Positions 1-5,435 of a DNA stretch of 5,435 bases are shown piece after piece. The notes under the pieces were generated by a model. The model worked only from the letters and a program-made list of their open reading frames with translations. It was not told the origin of the DNA and ran no database searches. A program made the translations under genes and the position numbers. Source of the stretch: Planctomycetota bacterium. GTDB taxonomy: Bacteria; Planctomycetota; Planctomycetia; Planctomycetales; Planctomycetaceae. Positions within the stretch are counted from its first letter, which is position 1. Each line of letters begins with the position of its first letter. The stretch covers positions 1-5,435 of the forward strand of contig QWOR01000290.1 in the NCBI GenBank assembly GCA_003669575.1, read 5' to 3'.

Positions 1-23
1 AAATCACGCCGAGGAGCAGTCAT
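1..23 (-). CDS. Probable 5' end of a further gene, possibly Tat-exported (partial, runs off the left edge)
   Basis: An ATG at 23-21 on the minus strand is preceded by GGAGAGG (bases 28-34) with a 4-base spacer. The same heptamer serves the lipoprotein amidohydrolase gene in this window. The visible residues are M-T-A-P-R-R-D, and the next codon begins TT, so residue 8 is Phe or Leu. This fits the start of a twin-arginine signal (RRxFL consensus), which is common in planctomycete secreted proteins. Only seven codons are visible, so the product cannot be named. The gene would be co-oriented with the four complete genes, 204 bases downstream of the last one, and so more likely under its own promoter. 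The competing reading is a plus-strand frame that stays open across the same bases (2-184). Confidence 0.5.
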
Positions 24-61
24 CAGGCCTCTCCGAATATCACGATGAGTCACAATCGCCT

Positions 62-171
62 GCGGTCAAACCGCCGCAGTCACATCAAAGAATGTCTATA
101 TCACATCCCCCTGTCAATCATCTCGCAACCACCTCCACGAGATTCAATGACTCCTCAAGCGGTTTGTCCGC
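62..171. repeat. Inverted pair of near-palindromic 13-mers, GCGGTTTGWCCGC
   Basis: Bases 159-171 read GCGGTTTGTCCGC, and the reverse complement of 62-74 reads GCGGTTTGACCGC: 12 of 13 bases agree in inverted orientation. Each copy is itself a short hairpin (GCGG/CCGC arms). The left copy also sits in a longer stem, CTGCGG (60-65) with CCGCAG (74-79). No T-run follows on either strand, so these are not convincing rho-independent terminators. They flank the candidate promoter at 89-117, so an operator pair or a leader structure is possible, but chance is not excluded. Confidence 0.3.
89..117 (-). promoter_or_regulatory. Candidate sigma-70-type promoter for the gene starting at base 23
   Basis: On the minus strand a perfect TTGACA (112-117) is followed after 17 bases by CATTCT (89-94), which matches three of six consensus -10 bases, including the conserved A2 and T6. 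An alternative is an extended -10 (TGATATAGA, around 95-103) lying inside that spacer. Transcription would start near base 80 and leave a leader of about 60 bases before the ATG at 23, carrying the stem-loop at 60-79. Promoter rules in planctomycetes are poorly known, so this rests on sequence resemblance alone. Confidence 0.3.
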
Positions 172-227
172 GGGAGCTTTGTGATCCCTCTATAGGTACC
201 GATCAATACCACATTTCTATGCCCTAC

Positions 228-995
228 TCACTTCTTCCCCATCAACGTCTTCGCGTTCCCCGACTGAATTGCCGAGGTCACTGCACCTCCCAACTCCGAC
301 TCACGAAATTTCAATAATGCAGATTCCAGATTGAAAAAGGGGAAGTGCGATCCAAACAGCAATCGCTCATGTGGAACGACTTTCACCAGCTGTTCGAGTG
401 CCCCCACCTGCTCTGCATGTGAGATATCAAAGTACACTGGCCCCAGCGTCGTCAGATTCGCAGCCGCAGCTGAGGTCACTGTTCCCGATCCATTCAGGAT
501 GACTAACCGAGCCTGAGGATGCCGCCGGACCAGGGCCTCAAGCGGAGCCACATCGACAGTCGGGACTTTCATCAATGGGTGATGCGTACGCACATCTTCC
601 ATCTTCAAGGCGACTTGCACGACCAGCTGTCGCTCAGCCGCCAGATCCAACAATTGATCGCACACCGGATCGTCCAACCGATATCCGTGATAATTCGGAT
701 TCAAACGTATCGCGTGCATCCCATATTGCTCGCCGCACCGACGCACATCATCCTCCCAGTCGGGCAATAACGGATGAATCGTCCCGACCGGCTTCAGCAG
801 GCCCCCACTCGACCGACACTCCGCTGTCAGACGAGCATTCACCCCCGCCACATCCTGATGCAGGAGACCATCAAAGCTACCTGCCCACGCCTCGGTAATA
901 CCACTCGCCAGCAACTTCTCTATCAACCGCGGCGTCTCATCATATGGCAACCGTCGAAACGGCCAACGAGAAAGATTCACATTCACATCGATCAT
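228..995 (-). CDS. Amidohydrolase-like TIM-barrel protein lacking the metal ligands
   Basis: This 255-residue protein has the general plan of the amidohydrolase-2 (PF04909-like) family: a short first strand ending in the HxH position, a basic-residue strand (AIRLNP, 95-100), a VVQVAL strand (125-130), an ILNGSG strand (166-171) and a final LLFGSHFPF strand (212-220). Every expected ligand is replaced. HxH reads N5-V-N7, the strand-5 His position reads Ala129 (Gln127 is nearby), the GH position reads Asn168, and the catalytic GSD Asp reads His217. The N-terminus carries a striking RWPFRRLP motif (10-17). There is no signal peptide or membrane segment, so it is probably cytoplasmic. Its ATG overlaps the stop of the preceding gene as ATGA (992-995), with GGGAG-type complementarity 10 bases upstream (1006-1012), suggesting translational coupling. 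From memory, similar 'amidohydrolase family' proteins with this N-terminal motif occur in planctomycetes. It may be a pseudoenzyme, a regulatory partner, or an enzyme with altered chemistry. Confidence 0.88.
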   Translation of the reverse strand: MIDVNVNLSRWPFRRLPYDETPRLIEKLLASGITEAWAGSFDGLLHQDVAGVNARLTAECRSSGGLLKPVGTIHPLLPDWEDDVRRCGEQYGMHAIRLNPNYHGYRLDDPVCDQLLDLAAERQLVVQVALKMEDVRTHHPLMKVPTVDVAPLEALVRRHPQARLVILNGSGTVTSAAAANLTTLGPVYFDISHAEQVGALEQLVKVVPHERLLFGSHFPFFNLESALLKFRESELGGAVTSAIQSGNAKTLMGKK

Positions 996-1882
996 GACAG
1001 CTTCACTCCCTTGGCCATCAGGATCGGCGTCAACAGACGCTTCAGATTCTGCCCGAGAATCTGCTTTCGCTCCGCTGCGGTCAACTCGGCCCCGTATACC
1101 TTGGCCAACTGAGAGGCGAAGCTGCGGCCTCCGATATCGCTTCCATAGAGGATGCGTTCGGCCCCCAGTTCCCGGACTGCCATCTCGACAAACCCGGCTG
1201 TCGGTTCCGACCCCCCAAGGTCGATTGTCACATTCGGCACTGCCCGGACCGCACGAATCCCACGAGTCCAGTCGCCCCCCGTATGCCCACAGATGATCCG
1301 CACATCGGGGTGACGTTGTGCCAAAGCCGCCACATCCATCGGCGTCGACTCACCCGGCTCATTCCCCGTCGATTTCAGCCAGGTGTGCTGATAGACCACC
1401 GCCTGCAGCTCGCCGCAGCGGCGCACGATCGGATCGAGGGCGGCCTCGCTGCAATGGCGGGCGGTCCACAACTTGATGCCCAGCATCGGGCCGTTCGCGA
1501 TGCAGCGTTCAATCTCTTGCAACGAATCGTCGGGATGCTCGCCACTCACATAGGCAAATCCAAACAACCGGTCTGGAGCAATCGTTAATGCCTCCAGCAC
1601 CTGATCGTTCTGTTTTCGCAGCTGATCAGGTGTCGGGTTCGACAGAAACGGCCACCCCATGAAGAAGATCAGCCGCTCTACCCCCATACGATCGGCATAG
1701 ACCAGCAGCTGTTCGACTCGCTCCTTGACGGTATCGCCCGGGACGCCTGAAAGGTGACAGTGCAGATCCCAGATCACGTCGGACGAGTGTTCTGTCTGCA
1801 CTTGCACAGTCTTTTCAGCAGAGCAGGCAACCACCCCTCCGGTCAGTACCAACGAAGTCTGGAGAAACACACGACGGTCCAT
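992..1882 (-). CDS. Tat-type lipoprotein, metal-dependent amidohydrolase family (amidohydrolase-2)
   Basis: This is a 296-residue exported TIM-barrel hydrolase of unknown substrate. The N-terminus DRRVFLQ (2-8) matches a twin-arginine motif. It is followed by a hydrophobic stretch and a lipobox V-V-A-C ending at Cys20, so a folded, lipid-anchored protein is predicted. The barrel follows, with a complete ligand set: His41 and His43 (DLHCH, 39-43), Lys137 (GIKLW), His166 (VVYQHT), His200 (CGHTGG) and Asp249 (LYGSD). This is the pattern of PF04909 enzymes, a family that includes hydrolases, decarboxylases and lactonases, so the reaction cannot be specified. The start is fixed by a strong GGAGAGG site 5 bases upstream. 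It lies 21 bases after the DUF1501 gene and overlaps the next gene by 4 bases, which indicates one operon. Length is normal for a signal peptide plus barrel, and no truncation is seen. Confidence 0.92.
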   Translation of the reverse strand: MDRRVFLQTSLVLTGGVVACSAEKTVQVQTEHSSDVIWDLHCHLSGVPGDTVKERVEQLLVYADRMGVERLIFFMGWPFLSNPTPDQLRKQNDQVLEALTIAPDRLFGFAYVSGEHPDDSLQEIERCIANGPMLGIKLWTARHCSEAALDPIVRRCGELQAVVYQHTWLKSTGNEPGESTPMDVAALAQRHPDVRIICGHTGGDWTRGIRAVRAVPNVTIDLGGSEPTAGFVEMAVRELGAERILYGSDIGGRSFASQLAKVYGAELTAAERKQILGQNLKRLLTPILMAKGVKLS

Positions 1883-1887
1883 GACGA

Positions 1888-1894
1888 CCTCTCC
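1888..1894 (-). promoter_or_regulatory. Ribosome binding site of the lipoprotein amidohydrolase gene
   Basis: Read on the minus strand the bases are GGAGAGG, followed by a 5-base spacer (TCGTC) and the ATG at 1882. It lies wholly in the 21-base gap after the DUF1501 stop. It is the strongest Shine-Dalgarno match in the window and settles the start codon. Confidence 0.75.
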
Positions 1895-1903
1895 AGAAAG
1901 CGA

Positions 1904-3271
1904 TCAGACAAAGATGTCGGCGAGTGGCGTCCCGTTGTTCACTCGGAGTGAGAAACCTTCTGCCCCATACTGAGCATCTCGCGGGATCCCCAGAGCATGA
2001 AATATCGTCGCTGCAAAATCGGTTTGCGACACGGGCCGCCCCGAAGCGACATACCCCGCCACTTTGTCCGAGGCTCCGTACACCAGTCCTGGCTTCACAC
2101 CGCCACCTGCCAACAACGTCGAGTAAACGTGCGGCCAATGCCCGCGTCCTCGCCCTTTGCCCTCAAACTTCGGAGTCCGGCCAAACTCGCTCACTGCCAC
2201 GACCAGCGTCTCGTCCAGCAGTCCGCGATCCTGCAAATCATCCAGCAACGCCGACACCCCCTGATCCAGACGAGGCAGCGACCATCGCATCCCATAGGGT
2301 CCATTCCCATACATGTTGTCGTGACCGAAAAAGTGCTGGTCGTGCATGTCCCAGACTTGCAATATCTGAGGCTCGGTCTCTCCGGGAGCTAACCCCGGCC
2401 AGCCAGTCACCGTCACCAGTCGCACCCCTGCCTCGACCAACCGCCGGGACAACAGCAGATTCTGTCCCAGAGGATTGCGACCATACCTGTCCCTGACTTC
2501 GGGCGGTTCGTTCTCCAGCGAGAATGCTCGGCGGGCCTCTGGCCGACTGACCATTTCGGCCGCACGTTGCTGATACTTGTCATACTGATTCTGAGCCAAT
2601 GAAACATCCGGACGAACGTCCAGCTGCTTCAATAATTCAATCCGCTGCTGCAATTGCTGCGGGGTTGCTCCCTGGGGCGGGTCAAAGTGCGACACTCGAA
2701 AATTCGGTGATGAGGGGTTATCGAGTTCATCTCCGATCCGCAGTGGAGCATACTGCTGCCCTATACTCCGCAATCCACTGCCGTACTTGGCCTCCTTGTT
2801 CGTGCCGGTCCTCATGTTCAGCAGCCAGACATAAGATGGCATCGCCACCTCAGTCGGCTTGAACCGGGCCACGAGCGACCCGATGTACGGTGAGTCATCT
2901 GCGAGCGTGCCATTCGGCTGCCCCGATAGCATCATATGCGTCGCCGCGACATGCACGGGATTGATGTGACTCATCGACCGGATCAGGCAAAACTTGTCTG
3001 ACCGCTGGGCCAGTTCCGGCAACATCTCGCTGACCAGTACGCCCGGCGTGCGAGTCTGGATCGCCGCATACTGACCGCGTATCTCACGTGGAGCCAGCGG
3101 CTTGGGGTCAAAGGTCTCGTGCTGCCCCAACCCTCCGTTGAGTATCAGCAGGATCACCGACTTCGCTGAGCCCACGGCCCCGTGCTCTTCTGCCCCCAAC
3201 AAACTCGACAGCGACAATCCCCCCCAGCCCAACGCCCCAGCACGAATTAATTGGCGACGAGAAAACGACAT
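1904..3271 (-). CDS. DUF1501 family protein with Tat signal
   Basis: This 455-residue exported protein is of the planctomycete-rich DUF1501 family, which is related to the alkaline phosphatase/sulfatase fold; its biochemical activity is not established. The start was set at the ATG at 3271 because it places the twin-arginine motif SRRQLIR (4-10) and hydrophobic stretch (12-26) at the N-terminus. A GTG at 3367 in the same frame would add 32 residues ahead of the signal and is unlikely. The Shine-Dalgarno match is weak (GAGAG, 7 bases upstream). Family landmarks in order are GGLGQHETFDPKP (46-58), WDMH (307-310), LDETLVV (352-358), SEFGRTPK (361-368), RGHWPHV (376-382) and AGGGVKPGLVYGASD (388-402), then a PVSQTDFAATI segment (413-423) near the C-terminus. 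From memory the first motif is usually GGPSQ/H and the late one GRDHW, so this copy differs at both. Length is normal for the family. DUF1501 genes often sit beside DUF1549/DUF1553 genes; none is visible here, and it instead leads two amidohydrolase genes. Confidence 0.93.
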   Translation of the reverse strand: MSFSRRQLIRAGALGWGGLSLSSLLGAEEHGAVGSAKSVILLILNGGLGQHETFDPKPLAPREIRGQYAAIQTRTPGVLVSEMLPELAQRSDKFCLIRSMSHINPVHVAATHMMLSGQPNGTLADDSPYIGSLVARFKPTEVAMPSYVWLLNMRTGTNKEAKYGSGLRSIGQQYAPLRIGDELDNPSSPNFRVSHFDPPQGATPQQLQQRIELLKQLDVRPDVSLAQNQYDKYQQRAAEMVSRPEARRAFSLENEPPEVRDRYGRNPLGQNLLLSRRLVEAGVRLVTVTGWPGLAPGETEPQILQVWDMHDQHFFGHDNMYGNGPYGMRWSLPRLDQGVSALLDDLQDRGLLDETLVVAVSEFGRTPKFEGKGRGRGHWPHVYSTLLAGGGVKPGLVYGASDKVAGYVASGRPVSQTDFAATIFHALGIPRDAQYGAEGFSLRVNNGTPLADIFV

Positions 3272-3369
3272 TGGCAGGCTCTCAGTTACGCGGGAAACAA
3301 GGGCCAGGACGTATGAGCACTTTTCAACTATCCCCGGAAATTGCGGCCCTGTCCAGCATGAAATCACGC
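3272..3369 (-). other. Intergenic gap between the acyltransferase and DUF1501 genes
   Basis: No gene is seen here. On the minus strand AGGGCC and GGCCCT (plus-strand 3345-3350 and 3300-3305) could pair across a 39-base loop, followed by TTGTTT, a poor match to a rho-independent terminator for the acyltransferase gene. No convincing -35/-10 pair was found. It is therefore undecided whether the DUF1501 group has its own promoter here or is read through from the acyltransferase gene. Confidence 0.35.
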
Positions 3370-5316
3370 TCAGTGAGCCGATACAGCCTTGGCCTGCTGA
3401 CTGATCTCCTGGAAAACCGGCTCATACATAGGCTTCACCTGTCGAGCCCCTTCATCGGAGAGATGCCACGCATCCCGGTAAATCGCATATCCGACCAACT
3501 CTGCACGACACAGCCCCGTCTGATCCGACAGGAACCCGGTCGGATCCAGAACCGTCACGAGTGGCCCAGCCATCTTCGTCAACCACTCATCCGCTGCTTT
3601 GTTCTTCTGTCGATGCATTTCGACTGGAACACCAACCCGTGACACATCCTTGCCCCAGAACTTCGCCCGGATCAGGAGTCGCGGCACGTAGCTCGTATGA
3701 ATCGGAACATCACGCACGATCACTACGCGAATCCCGGCTTGGGTCAGTTGAGCGACCGTCGCCTCCAGGCTGGGGCCGAATTGCGGATCATCGGCATACT
3801 TCGTCCATGAACCGGTCATGACGACCATCTGGACGTGACGTTCGAGAGCCTGCTTCATGACAGCGGCGTTAAACCTCGGGCTGTTCGGTCCGAGCCCCAG
3901 CCCCTTCGGACAAACATATCCCACGAGTGGTGGAGTATTGGAGTACATTGCCGCCAGTCCCTGTATGCCGTGTTCGCGGCACAGATCATCCAGAACCGGC
4001 ATCATCGCCATCGCATGGCTGTCACCCCATGCCAGACAGGTCAATTTCCCCGCAGGATCTCCGAACTCACAAAGCTTCCCCTTCTCGATGTCGGGAGTCT
4101 TCATCGCCGTCACAGGAAACTGAGTCATACGATCCGATGGAAGGAACTTTTGGGCCTCTGCATCGAACCGTGAACGCACACCCTGCTCGCGGAAGACCCA
4201 GTATCCCGCGACCATCAACGCCACGGTCGTGACGATCGTCGTCACGAATAGCGGTCTTCTTGCTGCGAGGATCTGTCCCTTCCGAATCGGCGTTTCCACC
4301 ACATACAGCGAAACCACCGCCAGCAGTCCGGCTGCTAGCATCAGCCCCAGCCGTACCGGCCAGGTCATCTCATCGCGGTACCAGTAGTCGGCATACGCGA
4401 TCACCGGCCAGTGAATCAGATAGAAGGAGTACGAGATCTTGCCAATGAAGACAAACGGCGACCAGGCCATCACTGCTCCGCTCGATGTCCGCCCCGCCGC
4501 ATTGGCCCAGATAAACGCAAAAGTCCCCAGTGTCGGTAGCAGAGTCGCCACTCCAGGGAACGGGACCTTCTCATCGAACCAGCCAATCGAAACCAGAATC
4601 GCAACGACACCCGCCCAGCTCGCGACCTCACGGATTCCAAGAGAAGCAGTAGCACCCCAGCGAGGGCAAGCCGCCAGAATCGAGCCGAGCATCAACTCCC
4701 ACGCCCGGGTTGGCAGGATCCAGAACGACACTCGGGGATGAGTCGCCGTCAACCAGACCGCGAGTCCAAAGGATACGATCCCCGTCACAGAGAGGATCAT
4801 CAGCAATCGTCCGGGCATCCAGCGACGGATACCCATCAGGACCAACGGAAGCACAATGTAGAACTGCTCCTCCACCGCCAGCGACCACGTATGCAGCAGA
4901 GGAAACGCCTCGGTCGCCGGGGTGAAGTAATCGATTTTCCAGCCGTGGTAAATGTTCGACAGCACGAGCCCCTGAGCCACGACCGACTGACCGGCCCGGG
5001 CATAATCATCGGGCAGATACAGAAACCACCCAGCTGCCAGTGTCACAGCCACCCAGACCGTGAGCGCGGGGGCAATTCGCCGCACCCGCCGCTCCCAGAA
5101 GTCGACCAGCTGAAACTTTGAGGCCTCAAGGTCGCGCAAGATCAGCGACGTAATGAGAAACCCCGAGAGCACAAAAAAGACATCGACCCCGACGAACCCG
5201 CCCGGACACCCCAGCCTCGCATGAAACAGCACGACAGCCAGAACTGCGACCGCCCGCAGACCGTCAATCTCGGTCCGATAGGGCAGCCCGTGAACAACCT
5301 GTCGTGGCCCCTCCAT
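3370..5316 (-). CDS. Membrane O-acyltransferase: acyltransferase-3 domain fused to SGNH domain (OafA/OatA-like)
   Basis: This 648-residue inner-membrane enzyme is predicted to move an acyl group, usually acetyl, onto an extracytoplasmic glycan such as O-antigen, exopolysaccharide or peptidoglycan. Residues 13 to about 345 form the acyltransferase-3 (PF01757) part: YRTEIDGLRAVAVL (13-26) with the conserved His32, GVDVFFVLSGFLIT (43-56), basic RRVRR (76-80), HTWSLAVEEQFY (142-153), SYSFYLIHWP (295-304) and VVETPIRK (339-346). About ten membrane segments are visible, plus an eleventh at about 355-374 that should place the C-terminal domain outside the membrane. The SGNH domain (about 410-640) shows GDSH with Ser433, a TGSW block (501-504) and Asp615/His618 in DAWHLS, completing a Ser-Asp-His triad. 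Cys416 and Cys427 could form a disulfide. The ATG at 5316 has GGAG 9 bases upstream and leaves a normal short N-terminus. Length is typical of fused OafA-like proteins. No glycan-synthesis neighbours are visible, so the acceptor is unknown. Confidence 0.95.
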   Translation of the reverse strand: MEGPRQVVHGLPYRTEIDGLRAVAVLAVVLFHARLGCPGGFVGVDVFFVLSGFLITSLILRDLEASKFQLVDFWERRVRRIAPALTVWVAVTLAAGWFLYLPDDYARAGQSVVAQGLVLSNIYHGWKIDYFTPATEAFPLLHTWSLAVEEQFYIVLPLVLMGIRRWMPGRLLMILSVTGIVSFGLAVWLTATHPRVSFWILPTRAWELMLGSILAACPRWGATASLGIREVASWAGVVAILVSIGWFDEKVPFPGVATLLPTLGTFAFIWANAAGRTSSGAVMAWSPFVFIGKISYSFYLIHWPVIAYADYWYRDEMTWPVRLGLMLAAGLLAVVSLYVVETPIRKGQILAARRPLFVTTIVTTVALMVAGYWVFREQGVRSRFDAEAQKFLPSDRMTQFPVTAMKTPDIEKGKLCEFGDPAGKLTCLAWGDSHAMAMMPVLDDLCREHGIQGLAAMYSNTPPLVGYVCPKGLGLGPNSPRFNAAVMKQALERHVQMVVMTGSWTKYADDPQFGPSLEATVAQLTQAGIRVVIVRDVPIHTSYVPRLLIRAKFWGKDVSRVGVPVEMHRQKNKAADEWLTKMAGPLVTVLDPTGFLSDQTGLCRAELVGYAIYRDAWHLSDEGARQVKPMYEPVFQEISQQAKAVSAH

Positions 5317-5377
5317 TCAGCTGAACTCCGTTCCGTCCCTGTGCCCGTCTGCGTCCCTGCAATTCGGCCGGAAGCTT

Positions 5378-5435
5378 ATGGCCGTCAGCCCAGTGGATCA
5401 ATACCGCCTGTATCTAACCGCACTCAATGATCTCT
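5378..5435 (+). CDS. Possible 5' end of a divergent gene (partial, runs off the right edge)
   Basis: An ATG at 5378 opens a plus-strand frame that stays open to the window end (19 codons, M-A-V-S-P-V-D-Q-Y-R-L-Y-L-T-A-L-N-D-L). GGAAG at 5370-5374 is a weak ribosome binding site with only a 3-base spacer. The composition looks protein-like, but a frame this short stays open by chance often. If real, it diverges from the acyltransferase gene with only 61 bases between the two start codons. No family can be recognised. Confidence 0.22.
   Translation, partial: MAVSPVDQYRLYLTALNDL

Noticed and set aside
120..143. ATCTCG/CGAGAT stem with a 12-base loop holding GGAGG on the minus strand, followed by a short ORF
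   Set aside because: The ORF starting at 121 is only six codons long and the stem is six base pairs. It could be a leader element but nothing supports it.
45..317. Plus-strand 90-codon open frame running into the 3' end of the small amidohydrolase gene
   Set aside because: It has no ribosome binding site, its last third is antisense to a well-supported gene, and its composition does not resemble a known protein.
1815..2138. Minus-strand frame overlapping the 3' end of the DUF1501 gene and the 5' end of the amidohydrolase gene
   Set aside because: It is in another frame from both real genes, has low-complexity Arg/Cys-rich content, and neither neighbour shows any break that would suggest a frameshift.
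1924..2496. Long plus-strand open frame (190 codons) opposite the DUF1501 gene
   Set aside because: It is antisense to a gene with clear family motifs along its whole length. Its product is Arg/Pro/Ser-rich with no recognisable domain, typical of a shadow frame in GC-rich DNA.
1..3369. The 9-mer AAATCACGC at 1-9 and again at 3361-3369
   Set aside because: Many 9-mer repeats are expected by chance in a window this size, and the flanks do not match.
5373..5401. TTGATC-17-TAAGCT on the minus strand as an acyltransferase promoter
   Set aside because: Only four of six and three of six consensus bases match, and it overlaps the possible divergent start codon.
1..5435. CRISPR array, tRNA, rRNA, insertion sequence or attachment site
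   Set aside because: Reading both strands showed no regularly spaced repeats, no transposase motifs, no terminal inverted repeats and no tRNA-like cloverleaf.

Overview
The window looks like part of a chromosome from a planctomycete (Planctomycetota). The main reason is a DUF1501 protein with a twin-arginine (Tat) signal, next to a Tat-type lipoprotein of the amidohydrolase superfamily; both are hallmark secreted families of that phylum. The sequence is moderately GC-rich by eye. This assignment is an inference from gene content, and no rRNA or marker gene is present to confirm it.

All four complete genes are on the minus strand, so transcription runs from high to low coordinates. First comes a large membrane O-acyltransferase (3370-5316): an acyltransferase-3 domain fused to a C-terminal SGNH domain, the architecture of enzymes that O-acetylate cell-surface polysaccharides. 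After a 98-base gap comes a compact group of three genes: the DUF1501 protein (1904-3271), a Tat-lipoprotein amidohydrolase with a complete set of metal ligands (992-1882), and a second, smaller amidohydrolase-like protein (228-995). They are separated by 21 bases and then by a 4-base ATGA overlap, so they are very probably one operon. The last protein keeps the barrel sequence pattern but lacks every recognisable metal ligand and has no signal peptide.

The left end (1-227) holds no complete gene. It contains a probable start of a further minus-strand gene at base 23, with a strong ribosome binding site and an N-terminus that reads like the beginning of a Tat signal. A possible promoter and inverted repeats lie upstream of it. 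The right end (5317-5435) is mostly intergenic, with a weak candidate for a divergent gene starting at 5378.

How the genes work together is inferred only. The three-gene group probably handles one substrate at or outside the inner membrane, with the lipoprotein amidohydrolase as the likely catalyst and DUF1501 as an exported partner of unknown activity. The substrate cannot be read from the sequence. The acyltransferase is co-oriented but has no obvious functional link. The most unusual point is the pairing of an intact exported amidohydrolase with a ligand-depleted, apparently cytoplasmic relative.
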